In this document: piece by piece, positions 7,893-16,731 of the stretch | Numbering within the stretch: position 1 is the first letter of the stretch | How the letters are laid out: each line of letters begins with the position of its first letter | Source of the DNA: DASSUW01 sp963844205 | GTDB taxonomy: Bacteria > Actinomycetota > Thermoleophilia > Solirubrobacterales > Solirubrobacteraceae | Direction of reading: 5' to 3' | DNA: 64,000 nt | Assembly: GCA_963844205.1 (NCBI GenBank) | Contig: CAWJNK010000001.1 | Location: 1,054,001-1,118,000 of the forward strand | Notes under the pieces: model-generated | What the model was told of the DNA's origin: nothing | The model's database searches: none | Seen by the model: only the letters and a program-made list of their open reading frames with translations | Translations under genes and position numbers: made by a program

Positions 7893-9448
7893 TACTGCTG
7901 TTGTGCCTGCTGCTGGGACGACCACTCGCCCTGCCGCAGGCCCGGCATGCGGGGCGGCGCCCACCGCGCCGCGGGCGCGTCGGCGACGTCGGAGTCCACG
8001 CCCTCCTCCAGCACCCATGTGTCCTTCGACCCGCCGCCCTGGGAGGAGTTGACGATCATCGACCCCTCGCGCAACGCCACGCGCGTGAGCCCGCCCGGCA
8101 CGATGCGGATGTCGTCCCCGAACACCGCGAACGGCCGCAGGTCGACGTGCCGCGGCGCCAGCCCGCCCTCCGGCCCGGCGGTCGGGACCGTCGACAGCCG
8201 CACCAGCTGCTGGGCGATCCACCGCTCGGGGCGGCGGAGCACCTCCTCCGCCTGCCGGGCGATCTCCTCGTCGGTCGCCGTCGGCCCGATGAACACGCCC
8301 TTGCCGCCCGACTCGCTCGTCGGCTTGACCACCATCTCCCCCAGCCGCTCCAGCACCCAGGCGCGCTGCTCGGCGTCGGTCATCAGGTAGGTCGGGACGT
8401 TGTCGAGGATCGGCTCCTCGCCGAGGTAGTACCGGATCATCTCGGGCACGTAGTGGTAGATCGCCTTGTCGTCGGCGACCCCGGTCCCGACCGCGTTGAC
8501 GATCGCGACGCTCCCGGCCCGGTAGGCGCGCATCAGCCCTGGCACGCCCAGCATCGAGTCGGGCCGGAACTCGAGCGGGTCCATGAAGTCGTCGTCGATT
8601 CGCCGGTAGATCGCGTGTACTCGCTGCAGCCCGCGGGTGGTGCGCATGAAGCACACGGCGTCGCGGACCACGAGGTCGGACGCCTCGACCAGCTCGACGC
8701 CCATCTGCCGCGCCAGGAACGCGTGCTCGAAGTACGCCGAGTTGTACGGGCCCGGCGTCCACACCACGACGGTCGCCTCCTCCTCGCCGCCGGTCGGCGC
8801 GACCTGCGACAGCGCAGTCCGCAGCAGGGCCGGGTAGTGGTCGACCGGCCGGACGCGGTAGTGGGAGAAGAGCCCCGGCAGCAGCCGCGTCATCGCGACC
8901 CGGTTCTCGAGCACGTACGAGATGCCGCTCGGCGTGCGGACGTTGTCCTCGAGCACCTTCCACGAGCCGTCGCCGTCACGCACGAGGTCGCAGCCCGAGA
9001 CGTGGCAGTAGACGCCGCCCGGCGGCCGGATCCCGTGCGCGGCGCGCGCGAACCCCGAGCGGGAGACGATCAGCTCCCACGGCACGAGCCCCTCGTGGAC
9101 GATCTCGCGGCCGTGGTAGACGTCGTCGATGAACTGGTTCAGCGCACGGATGCGCTGGGCGAGCCCGCGCTTGATCGCCGTCCACTCCGCGGCGGGGATG
9201 ATCCGCGGCACGAGGTCGAGCGGGAACGGGCGGTCGCGGATCGGTCCTTCTCTTTCGTCCCCACCCACCCCGGCGGCGTCGAACGTGATGCCCTGCTGCA
9301 TGAAGATCGCGTCGCGGTGGCGGCCCGCCGCCGCCAGCGCCTCCGGCCCGAGCGCGGCGAGCGCATCGACGAGCGTGCGCGCATGGGCGCGCGGCGCGCC
9401 GGTCTCGTCGATCATCTCGTCGTAGAAGCCGTCGCGCACGGTGAGCAC
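7892..9448 (-). CDS. circularly permuted type 2 ATP-grasp protein (DUF404/DUF407)
   Basis: A protein of about 518 aa of the circularly permuted ATP-grasp family, predicted to make amide bonds using ATP. Visible features: early GFYDEMIDETG, DRPFPLDLVPR, LEDNVRTPSGISYVLENR, VVWTPGPYNSAYFEH and VVKPTSESGGKGVF (nucleotide loop). I prefer the GTG at 9448, eight bases after a GAGG, to the ATG at 9469, because it matches the usual N-terminus and leaves room for the divergent dapB promoter. First gene of the ATP-grasp/alpha-E/transglutaminase operon. The C-terminus is Gln-rich. No Anbu-type protease gene, sometimes linked to this trio, is in the window. Confidence 0.9.
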   Translation of the reverse strand: MLTVRDGFYDEMIDETGAPRAHARTLVDALAALGPEALAAAGRHRDAIFMQQGITFDAAGVGGDEREGPIRDRPFPLDLVPRIIPAAEWTAIKRGLAQRIRALNQFIDDVYHGREIVHEGLVPWELIVSRSGFARAAHGIRPPGGVYCHVSGCDLVRDGDGSWKVLEDNVRTPSGISYVLENRVAMTRLLPGLFSHYRVRPVDHYPALLRTALSQVAPTGGEEEATVVVWTPGPYNSAYFEHAFLARQMGVELVEASDLVVRDAVCFMRTTRGLQRVHAIYRRIDDDFMDPLEFRPDSMLGVPGLMRAYRAGSVAIVNAVGTGVADDKAIYHYVPEMIRYYLGEEPILDNVPTYLMTDAEQRAWVLERLGEMVVKPTSESGGKGVFIGPTATDEEIARQAEEVLRRPERWIAQQLVRLSTVPTAGPEGGLAPRHVDLRPFAVFGDDIRIVPGGLTRVALREGSMIVNSSQGGGSKDTWVLEEGVDSDVADAPAARWAPPRMPGLRQGEWSSQQQAQQQ

Positions 9449-9474
9449 GCAAGAATCCTCGCACGGCATGATTC

Positions 9475-10257
9475 GTGACCATGCCGAGCCTGAACCTGTG
9501 CATCGCCGGCGCGACCGGCTGGACCGGCAGCGCGCTGGTCGACGCCGTCAACGCCGCCGAGGACCTCGAGCTCCGATCCACCGTGAGCCGCTCGGCGGCG
9601 GGCGGCGAGATCGGCGGCGCGCCCGCCTACGCGACCGTGGCCGAGGCGCTCGACGGGGTCGACGTCCTGGTCGACTACACGGCGCACGACGTCGTGCTCG
9701 CCAACACGATGACCGCGATCGAGCGCGGCGTGGCGGTCGTGATCGGCACCTCGGGGCTCACCGCCGACGAGTTCGCGCGGATCGACGCCGCCGCCCGCGA
9801 GCGCGGGCTGGGAGTGATCGCGGCCGGCAACTTCTCGCTCACCGCGGCGATGGCGCAGGCCGCGGCCCTGCTGGCGGCGCGGCACCTGCCGTCGTGGGAG
9901 GTGATCGACTACGCGAGCGCCGGCAAGCCGGACGCCCCCAGCGGCACCGCCCGCGAGCTCGCAGAGCGGCTCGGCGAGGTCCGGCCGCCGGCGGTCGAGC
10001 GCGCGGTGGAGGACACGGCGGGCGAGGTCGCGGCGCGCGGCGCGACGGTCGGCGGCACGCAGGTCCACTCCCTGCGGCTGCCGAGCTTCACGGTCTCGAC
10101 CGAGGTCGTGTTCGGCCTGCCGGACGAGCGCCTGTCGATCCGCCACGACGCCGGCTCCTCCGCGGCGCCGTACGTCGCCGGCACGCTGCTCGCCGCCCGC
10201 GCCGCCCCGACCACCGTCGGGCTCGTCCGCGGGCTGGACACGCTGCTCCTGGGCTGA
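9475..10257 (+). CDS. DapB-like 4-hydroxy-tetrahydrodipicolinate reductase homologue lacking the catalytic His pair
   Basis: A 260-aa Rossmann-fold protein with GATGWTG (NAD(P) loop, about residues 12-18), IGTSGLT and the DapB signature KPDAPSGTA near residue 151. In true DapB the signature is E-x-x-x-x-HH-x-x-K; here the two histidines are Ala147 and Ser148 while Lys151 is kept. It may therefore reduce a different substrate or be a divergent reductase. No lysine-pathway gene is next to it. Start is GTG 9475 or ATG 9481; it is divergent from the ATP-grasp gene. Confidence 0.75.
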   Translation: MTMPSLNLCIAGATGWTGSALVDAVNAAEDLELRSTVSRSAAGGEIGGAPAYATVAEALDGVDVLVDYTAHDVVLANTMTAIERGVAVVIGTSGLTADEFARIDAAARERGLGVIAAGNFSLTAAMAQAAALLAARHLPSWEVIDYASAGKPDAPSGTARELAERLGEVRPPAVERAVEDTAGEVAARGATVGGTQVHSLRLPSFTVSTEVVFGLPDERLSIRHDAGSSAAPYVAGTLLAARAAPTTVGLVRGLDTLLLG

Positions 10258-10276
10258 GCAGCCTGACGTTGCGGCG

Positions 10277-11314
10277 TCACCGGTACCCGCTCCGCGTGAG
10301 CTCGAGCACCTCGTCGGCGTTGCTCGAGGTCACGAAGTCCGGCCCGGTCGGGATCAGCTCGCCAGCGGGCGGCATCAGCATGTGGCGGCTGCGCTCGGCG
10401 AGCAGGATCACCGGCAGGTAGCCCTGCAGGTACGGCTGCTGGTCGACGGCGAACATGATCTGCTTGTCGCGCACCGCCGCGAGGACGTCGGGCGACAGGT
10501 CGAAGGTCGCGATGCGCACCTGCCGTCCGGAGCCGCGCACCGCGTCGAGCGCCGGCTGCGCGGCGGCGGCGCCGAGCGTGAGGATGCCGTCGGCGTTGCG
10601 CTCGGTCACCGCCTGCGCGATCCGCTGCTGCGCCTGGTCCGGGTTCTGGAGGTCGACGATCAGCTCGCTGGCGCTCGCGCCGCCCTTGCGCATCCCGTCG
10701 CCGAAGCCGCGGCAGCGCTCGTCGAGGCCGGCGTTGCCCTTCTCCTGGTTGACGCAGATGGCGTTCCGAACCCCCGCCGCGGCCATCCGCTGACCGCTCT
10801 CGAGCCCCGCCCGGTACTCGGGCTGGCCGACGTGGGCGAGGATGCCCGGGAGGTCGCGGAAGCGGTCGCTGCCGGAGTTGATCGACACGACGGGGATGCC
10901 TGCCCGCTGGGCCCGCCGGATCGGCGCCCGGAGCGCCTGCACGTCGGGCAGCGACACGATCAGGCCGTCGAGCCGGGCCGAGATCGCCTCGTCGATGAGG
11001 CGCCGCATGCGCGCGAGGTCGTACGTGTCCGGCGCGCGGTAGGAGACCGCGACGTCGGTCTGGCGGCCGGCGTCCTCGAGGCCCTTCTTCACGATCGCCC
11101 AGAACGGATCGGACGCCTGGCCGTGGCTCACCATCGCGATCCGCGCTGCAGCGAGCCGCAGTCCACCTCGCCGCTCAGGCGTCTCCTCCGGGGCCGGCCG
11201 CTCCCGCTGCGCCTGGTCCTCCTGCACCACGACGTCGTCCTCGCGCACCGTCGTCGTGCCGCCGCAGCCGGCGACCAGCGCAAGCAGGAACGCGAGCGCG
11301 AGCCGGCCTCTCAC
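10277..11314 (-). CDS. sugar-type periplasmic binding lipoprotein
   Basis: A 345-aa secreted lipoprotein of the Peripla_BP_4 (ribose/xylose-binding) fold. The signal peptide ends in the lipobox LVAGC with Cys17. Fold features include ARIAMVSHGQASDPFWAIVKKG, DGLIVSLPD, IPVVSINSGSD and GILTLGAAAAQPALDA. The GTG at 11314 overlaps the histidine-kinase stop (GTGA). There is no ABC permease or ATPase beside it, so it more likely serves as the extracytoplasmic sensor for the kinase than as a transport component; that is inference. Confidence 0.85.
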   Translation of the reverse strand: MRGRLALAFLLALVAGCGGTTTVREDDVVVQEDQAQRERPAPEETPERRGGLRLAAARIAMVSHGQASDPFWAIVKKGLEDAGRQTDVAVSYRAPDTYDLARMRRLIDEAISARLDGLIVSLPDVQALRAPIRRAQRAGIPVVSINSGSDRFRDLPGILAHVGQPEYRAGLESGQRMAAAGVRNAICVNQEKGNAGLDERCRGFGDGMRKGGASASELIVDLQNPDQAQQRIAQAVTERNADGILTLGAAAAQPALDAVRGSGRQVRIATFDLSPDVLAAVRDKQIMFAVDQQPYLQGYLPVILLAERSRHMLMPPAGELIPTGPDFVTSSNADEVLELTRSGYR

Positions 11315-12855
11315 AGCCCCGCCTCGTCGCGGGTCGGGATCCGCGCCACCAGCCGCGTGCCCTCGCCGAGCGGGCTCGTCACGGCCAGCTCGCCCTCGAG
11401 CGCGGCGAGGCGGTCGCTGAGGCCGCGCAGGCCCGACCCGGCGTCGATCCGGGCGCCGCCGATGCCGTCGTCGGTGACCACGACGTCGATCGCGCCGGGG
11501 CGGCGGCGGACGCTGACCTCGGCCTTCGTCGCGTTGGCGTACTTGACGACGTTCGTGAGCCCCTCGGCGACGACGAAGTACGCGGCCGCCTCGATCGGCG
11601 ACGGCAGCCGGCCCTCGAACGCGAGGTCGCACTCGACGGTGATCGGCGCCCGCTCGACGAGCACGTGGATGGCCGGCCCGAGGCCATGGTCGGACAGCAC
11701 GGCGGGATGGATGCCGCGGGCCAGCTCGCGCAGCTCGGCGAGCGCGGCGGCGAGCTTGTCGGCCAGCTCCTCGACGGTGTCCGCCAGCTCGGGCTCGTGC
11801 TTGAGCCGCGCTCGCAGGAGCCGCAGGTCGAGCGCCAGCGACACGAGCTGCTGCTGGGCGCCGTCGTGCAGGTCGCGCTCGATCTGGCGCCGGGCGTCGT
11901 CGGCGGCCTCGACGATCCGCCGGCGTGAGTGGCGCAGCTCCTCGAGCCGGGCGCGCAGGTCGGCCTTCAGCCGCTCGTTGTCGATCGCCAGGGCGGCCGC
12001 CGAAGCAGCGGCGTGGACGAGCTCGGGCGTCGCGTCGAGCTCGGCGTCGTGGACGATCGCTGCCACGCGGTGGCCCTCGCGCTCGACCGCCGTCCACGCG
12101 CGGCCGGAGCCGGACGCCGGCAGGTCGACGGCGCGGCCGCGATCGTCGACCCAGATCCCGCGGTCCGGGAGCCAGTAGGCGATGTTGAGCGAGCGGTCGC
12201 CGAGCCGCTCGGCGAGCATCTCGCGCACCGGCCCCTCCCCCGCGCGCTCGGAGCGCAGCAGCGCCTGGGCGAGCGCGCGCAGCGGACGGGCGATCCCGTC
12301 CTGGACGGCGATCGAGACCACGGCGGCGGCGAACGCGAGCACGCAGAGCGCGAGCGCGATGCCCGGCCCGAGCGCCCAGGGGCCGACGAGGCGGTCGGGG
12401 TCGCCGCCGAAGCCGTCGACCGCGAGCGCGAGCAGGCCGACGGCGAGCGCCACCGGCGTGGCGACGAGCAGCAGCCCGAGGAGCGCGACCGGCAGCCGCA
12501 GGAGCAGCATCGCCACCGCGCGCCAGAAGGGCGAGTGCCCGGTCGCCTCCAGGATCCGGCGCCAGTCCCCGCGCGGGGGGCGCGGGACGGGCGGCAGGTG
12601 GGCGTCGATCCAGCGGTTCGCGTGCCGCCGCTCGCCCTCGGCGAGCTGCCACGTGAGGCGGATGACGCCGGACAGCAGCGGCAGGCCGATCCAGACGAGG
12701 CTGAGGATCGCGCCGAGCAGGAGGCCGCCGCCGATCAGCACGAGGTAGATCAGCCCGTACGGAAGCCCCATGAGCAGGTAGAGCAGCGAGCGGCCCGCCG
12801 CGCGCAGGTGGCGGGGGAGCTCGAGCCCGCGGCCGGTGGCGCGGATCGCGGTCAC
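11311..12855 (-). CDS. sensor histidine kinase (NarL-type, HisKA_3)
   Basis: A 514-aa membrane histidine kinase. The N-terminal 200 residues hold two pairs of hydrophobic segments typical of the actinobacterial Sensor domain, then a linker and coiled coil. The dimerisation/phosphoacceptor helix reads RRQIERDLHDGAQQQLVSL (His in DLHDG) and the ATPase domain has EGLTNVVKYA (N box), DDGIGG (G1) and GLRGLSDRLAALEG (G2). GTG at 12855 overlaps the stop of the DUF4097 gene, and its stop overlaps the binding-protein start. No response regulator is adjacent. Confidence 0.92.
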   Translation of the reverse strand: MTAIRATGRGLELPRHLRAAGRSLLYLLMGLPYGLIYLVLIGGGLLLGAILSLVWIGLPLLSGVIRLTWQLAEGERRHANRWIDAHLPPVPRPPRGDWRRILEATGHSPFWRAVAMLLLRLPVALLGLLLVATPVALAVGLLALAVDGFGGDPDRLVGPWALGPGIALALCVLAFAAAVVSIAVQDGIARPLRALAQALLRSERAGEGPVREMLAERLGDRSLNIAYWLPDRGIWVDDRGRAVDLPASGSGRAWTAVEREGHRVAAIVHDAELDATPELVHAAASAAALAIDNERLKADLRARLEELRHSRRRIVEAADDARRQIERDLHDGAQQQLVSLALDLRLLRARLKHEPELADTVEELADKLAAALAELRELARGIHPAVLSDHGLGPAIHVLVERAPITVECDLAFEGRLPSPIEAAAYFVVAEGLTNVVKYANATKAEVSVRRRPGAIDVVVTDDGIGGARIDAGSGLRGLSDRLAALEGELAVTSPLGEGTRLVARIPTRDEAGL

Positions 12856-13634
12856 CGGCGGCCCTCCACGAGCACGTCGCCGGTGCCGCTGATCGCCTGC
12901 ACGGCGAACGAGGCATCGTCGGAGACGACGAGATCGTTCACGCGCGCCGTGCCGGTGTCGCTGCTGGCGTCCACCCGGTAGCGCCCGGGTGGGACGATCG
13001 CGTGCACGTCGCCGTTCGCCGAGCGGAGCTCCATCCGGTCGGGGGAGCACTCGGCGGCGCCGCGCACGCTGCCGCTACCCGACGTCGCCGTGAGCCGGAA
13101 GCCGCACAGCGCGTCGACGGCGATCGGCCCCGAGCCGGTCTCGATCCGCGCCGAGCCGTTGAGGTCGCTTACCAGCACCTGCCCGCTCGACGTGCGCACG
13201 TTGAGCTGCACGTTGTCGCGCACGAGGATGCGGTACGAGGCCCGGCAGGTGCCGACGATCGTGTCCGGGCAGCGAGAGCGGATGCGCAGGACGCCGTCCT
13301 GCACCGTGTGGCTGTCGCCCGGCGGCCGGTCGAACGCGAACGACTCGGTGCGGACGACCCGGATTGGGCCCGTCTCGCCGCCGACGACTTCGACGTCGGC
13401 GGCGCCCACGTCGAGCTCGATCGCCGACAGCGTGCCGATCACGCGGTAGGAGACCTCGCGCCGCTCGCTCGATGCCGCCCACCAGATGCCCATGACGGCG
13501 ACGGCGCCGAGGAGGAGGGCGGTGGAGCCGATGACGAGCCACCACCATGGCGACGCCCTCCGGGCGCGGCCCGGCAGGCGGAGGGGTGAGCGGCGGGGCT
13601 GCTGCCGCGCCGGGGCATCCTCCGTGATGCTCAT
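12852..13634 (-). CDS. membrane-anchored DUF4097-type beta-repeat protein
   Basis: A 260-aa protein with a basic cytoplasmic N-terminus, one membrane segment (about residues 29-52) and a C-terminal stack of short beta-strand repeats, for example TSSGQVLVSDLNGSARIETGSG and ATSGSGSVRG, typical of DUF4097/DUF4098 adhesin-like domains. It is the first gene of an operon with a histidine kinase and a periplasmic binding protein, all joined by GTGA overlaps. It probably sits outside the membrane and may scaffold or sense envelope state; function is not known. Confidence 0.75.
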   Translation of the reverse strand: MSITEDAPARQQPRRSPLRLPGRARRASPWWWLVIGSTALLLGAVAVMGIWWAASSERREVSYRVIGTLSAIELDVGAADVEVVGGETGPIRVVRTESFAFDRPPGDSHTVQDGVLRIRSRCPDTIVGTCRASYRILVRDNVQLNVRTSSGQVLVSDLNGSARIETGSGPIAVDALCGFRLTATSGSGSVRGAAECSPDRMELRSANGDVHAIVPPGRYRVDASSDTGTARVNDLVVSDDASFAVQAISGTGDVLVEGRR

Positions 13635-13692
13635 CGCAACGAGCGTATCCGCCGCGCCGGAGGAGGCGCGGCGGATTGGCTGCGGGAACGGT

Positions 13693-13980
13693 CTACGCGA
13701 GGACGGGGCGCGGAGCGTGCGCGGCGCGGCGGCGCCAGCGACGGCGCGGCCGGCGGTCGCCGGCGGCCGCGCGCAGGAGCTGGACGAGCTCGGCGCTGGG
13801 ATAGAACGGGTCGGCGACTACGCGGCCGGTCTCGAGGGACAGCGCGGCGCGAACGTCGCCGCCGGCGGTGGCGAGCGTGACCTCGCCGGTCAGCGGGCGA
13901 GCGCTGTCCAGCGCGGCGAGTCGCTCGAGCGCGGCGGTATCGACGGCGGTGGCGGGGCGAAGGACAAGCGGGGAGGTCAT
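13693..13980 (-). CDS. small hypothetical protein with GNAT-like N-terminus
   Basis: A 95-aa protein starting MTSPLVLRPATAVDTAALERLAALDS, which resembles the first strand and helix of GNAT acetyltransferases, followed by LTGEVTLATAGGDVRAALSLETGRVVADPF. It lacks the acetyl-CoA loop, so it is either a truncated GNAT fold or an independent small family. The Arg-rich C-terminus is not conserved-looking. It is divergent from the lysR gene. ATG at 13980 is preferred; ATG at 13986 is equally possible. Confidence 0.6.
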   Translation of the reverse strand: MTSPLVLRPATAVDTAALERLAALDSARPLTGEVTLATAGGDVRAALSLETGRVVADPFYPSAELVQLLRAAAGDRRPRRRWRRRAAHAPRPVLA

Positions 13981-14051
13981 GGGCATCAGTGTCGGGCAGC
14001 GGCGCCATAAACTCAAATGATCGTTCTTGATCCCTCTGATAAAGTTGGCTT

Positions 14052-14993
14052 ATGGATGATCTTCGCCTGCTCAGGGTCCTGCGCGAGGTCGCGCTGCGAG
14101 GCTCGTTCTCGGCGGCCGCCGAGGCGCTGTCCTACTCCCAGCCCGCCGTCTCCCAGCAGATCGCGCGGCTCGAGGCGCAGACCGGCGTCAAGCTGATCGA
14201 GCGCCAGCCGAAGGGCATCAAGCTCACGCCGGCGGGCGAGGCGCTCGTCCGCCACACCGAGAGCATCCTCAGCCAACTCCAGCACGCCCAGGCCGAGCTG
14301 ACCGAGATCGCGTCGAGCGCCCGCGGCAAGCTGCGGCTGGCGTCGTTCACCACCGCGGCCGGCACGATCGTGCCGCTCGCCGTCAAGGCGTTCCGGCGCC
14401 TGCGTCCGGGCGTGCAGGTCGACCTCCAGCTCATGGACCCGCCGCAGTCGATCCCCGCCCTGCGGCGCGGCGAGCTCGACCTGGTGATCACCGAGGAGGG
14501 CGGCTTCGAGCAGGAGCCGGAGCTCGCGGGTCTCGGCGTCGAGCGCCTGATGGACGACGTGCTGTATGCGTCGCTGCCCGCGGACCACCCGCTCGCCACC
14601 CGCCGCGCGATCTCGCTCACCGACCTCTGCGACGAGGAGTGGATGCTGGTCGGCCTGCGCGGGACGTGCGCGGACTCCAACATCGTCCTACGCGCCTGCC
14701 AGCAGGCGGGATTCGAGCCACGCGTCGCCTACACGTCGGACGACTACTTCGCGATCCAGGGACTGGTGGCCAGCGGCATGGGCGTCGCGCTCGTGCCGGG
14801 GCTGGCGCTCGTGGGCACGCGCGACGACGTCGCGGTCCGGCCGCTGCGGGGCCGCCCGCCGTACCGGCGGATCGGCGCGGTCTTCCCGCCCGACCCGGTC
14901 GGCCCCGTGGCCGTGATGGTCGACTGCCTGCGCGACGCCGCCGAGGAGTACAAGCGCCTCGCGCCGATGTCTGCGGTGGCGACCGCGGCCTAG
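14052..14993 (+). CDS. LysR family transcriptional regulator
   Basis: A 313-aa LysR regulator. Residues 1-60 hold the helix-turn-helix (GSFSAAAEALSYSQPAVSQQIARLE), and residues about 90-295 the periplasmic-binding-like effector domain (LRLASFTTAAGTIVPLAV; DLVITEEGG; ASGMGVALVPGLAL). Its stop is 4 bases before the monooxygenase ATG, so unlike most LysR genes it is co-oriented and probably cotranscribed with its likely target. The upstream AT-rich stretch 14017-14050 carries the promoter. Confidence 0.9.
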   Translation: MDDLRLLRVLREVALRGSFSAAAEALSYSQPAVSQQIARLEAQTGVKLIERQPKGIKLTPAGEALVRHTESILSQLQHAQAELTEIASSARGKLRLASFTTAAGTIVPLAVKAFRRLRPGVQVDLQLMDPPQSIPALRRGELDLVITEEGGFEQEPELAGLGVERLMDDVLYASLPADHPLATRRAISLTDLCDEEWMLVGLRGTCADSNIVLRACQQAGFEPRVAYTSDDYFAIQGLVASGMGVALVPGLALVGTRDDVAVRPLRGRPPYRRIGAVFPPDPVGPVAVMVDCLRDAAEEYKRLAPMSAVATAA

Positions 14994-14997
14994 CGGC

Positions 14998-16470
14998 ATG
15001 AAGGTCGCGATCGTCGGCGCCGGCTTCGGAGGGATCGCAGCCGCGATCGAGCTGCGCCGGCACGGCTTCCTCGACGTCACGATCCTCGAGCGCGCGCCCG
15101 AGCTGGGCGGCACCTGGCACTACAACGGTTACCCGGGCTCGGCGTGCGATGTCCCGAGCCACCTGTACTCCTTCTCGTTCGCGCAGCGCCGCGACTGGTC
15201 GCGCCTGTGCTCGCCGCGCGACGAGATCCTCGCCTACCTGCGCGACGTCGCTCGCGAGGAAGGGATCGACCGGCTCGTCGTCCCGGGCACCCACGTGACG
15301 AGCTGCACGTGGGACGACAAGGCCCGCCGCTGGACGATCGCCGCCGCCGACGGGCGCACCTGGCGGGCGGCCGCGCTCGTCGTGGCGACCGGGCAGCTGC
15401 ACCGGCCGGCGTTCCCGCCTGTCGACGGGCGCGAGTCGTTCGCCGGCCACAGCTTCCACTCGGCCGAGTGGGATCACGGCTACGAACTTCGCGGCAAGCG
15501 TGTGGCCGTGATCGGCACGGGCGCGAGCGCGGTGCAGTTCCTGCCCGAGGTCGCGCGCGTGGCGAAGCGCGTGGTGGTCTTCCAGCGCACCGGGAGCTGG
15601 CTGTTCCCACGCCGCAACCGCCGGTATCCGAGGCTTGTGAAGACGATCATCCGCGGCGTCCCGGGCGTCCAAGCACTGCGGCGGCGCTTGTGGTTCTCCT
15701 ACGGCGAGTTCGTGACGCTCATGATCCGGCACCCACGTACCTGGGGCCGGATCGGCCATGCGCGCTCGGCGGCGTTCATGCGGTGGCAGCTCAGAGACCC
15801 CGAGCTGCGCCGGAAGGCCTGGCCGGACTACACGTTCGGGTGCAAGCGCATCCTGTTCAGCTCGAGCTACCTGCCCACCCTGCAGCGCCCGAACGTCGAG
15901 CTCGTCACCGACGCGATCGCGCGGATCACGCCGACGGGCGTCGTGACGGCCGGAGGCGCCGAGCACGCGGTCGACTGCATCGTGCACGGCACCGGGTTCC
16001 GGACGAACGACTTCATGCTGCCGATGGAGATCGTCGCCGGCGATGGGCGCAGGCTCCGCGAGGTATGGGCCGACGGACCGCGCGCGCACCTCGGCATCAC
16101 GGTCCCCGGCTTCCCGTCGCTGTTCCTGATGTACGGGCCGAACACCAACACGTCGGGCGGATCGATCATCGTCTATCACGAGGCGCAGGCGGCGTACGTG
16201 CGCCAGGCCCTCGAGCACGTGCGCGACCGCGGCGCGGCGGCGATCAGCGTGCGGCCCGACGTCGCAGCGGCGAGCGACCGCGAGCTCCAGGCCCGCTTCG
16301 GCGGCACGGCGTGGACGCGCTGCGACTCGTGGTACCGCGACGACGGGGGCAGGATCGTCGCGAACTGGCCCGGGTACATGCGCGAGTACGTCGAGCGCAC
16401 GCGAGTGCTCGACGTGAGCGAGTACACCCTGGTGCCGGCACCGGTCGCCAGGCTCGCAGGCGCGACATGA
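14998..16470 (+). CDS. flavin-containing monooxygenase, Baeyer-Villiger type
   Basis: A 490-aa FAD/NADPH monooxygenase. The first dinucleotide loop GAGFGG is at residues 7-12 and a second GTGASA loop lies near residue 178. The type I Baeyer-Villiger fingerprint F-x-G-x-x-x-H-x-x-x-W is present as FAGHSFHSAEW at residues 148-158, and GGTWHYNGYPGSACD matches the FAD-binding region of this group. It would insert oxygen next to a ketone or oxidise a soft heteroatom; the substrate is unknown. It follows the LysR gene by 4 bases, which suggests induction by substrate. Confidence 0.9.
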   Translation: MKVAIVGAGFGGIAAAIELRRHGFLDVTILERAPELGGTWHYNGYPGSACDVPSHLYSFSFAQRRDWSRLCSPRDEILAYLRDVAREEGIDRLVVPGTHVTSCTWDDKARRWTIAAADGRTWRAAALVVATGQLHRPAFPPVDGRESFAGHSFHSAEWDHGYELRGKRVAVIGTGASAVQFLPEVARVAKRVVVFQRTGSWLFPRRNRRYPRLVKTIIRGVPGVQALRRRLWFSYGEFVTLMIRHPRTWGRIGHARSAAFMRWQLRDPELRRKAWPDYTFGCKRILFSSSYLPTLQRPNVELVTDAIARITPTGVVTAGGAEHAVDCIVHGTGFRTNDFMLPMEIVAGDGRRLREVWADGPRAHLGITVPGFPSLFLMYGPNTNTSGGSIIVYHEAQAAYVRQALEHVRDRGAAAISVRPDVAAASDRELQARFGGTAWTRCDSWYRDDGGRIVANWPGYMREYVERTRVLDVSEYTLVPAPVARLAGAT

Positions 16471-16556
16471 AGTCCGCCCGCGCGGCGAGCGCCGCGCCGC
16501 GCCGCTCCGCGAGGTCTTCGGCTACGAGCCCGGCCGGCCAGTCGTCTCTCCGAGCC

Positions 16557-16731
16557 GCCGGCGAACGTCAACTTCGGCATTGAAGGGAGCACCGGGCGGT
16601 GCATTTCTCCCCAATTCTCGCCCCGGGGCAGTTCGTTGGGGAGAAACGCACCGTATCGGTGCGCAAGTCCCCAAGCGCAGCCGGGGACGCCGCGGGTTGG
16701 GGAGAAATGCACCGCCCGGTGCCTCCCTCAA
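16557..16731. repeat. three-hairpin intergenic element with 17-bp leader shared with 40111
   Basis: The leader GCCGGCGAACGTCAACT (16557-16573) is identical to 40111-40127. It is followed by three palindromic units at 16580-16614, 16636-16674 and 16697-16731, about 58 bp apart. Each has an outer arm of the TTGGGGAG/CTCCCCAA type and an inner GCACCG/CGGTGC stem with a 2-3 base loop. Units 1 and 3 are also inverted copies of each other, so one long stem enclosing unit 2 is possible. No coding potential is evident. Confidence 0.8.

Noticed and set aside
16467..16560. Segment LREVFGYEP (about 16510-16540), like the start of RecQ helicases
   Set aside because: Only about nine residues match, and the continuation does not follow RecQ; it may be a remnant but cannot be supported.
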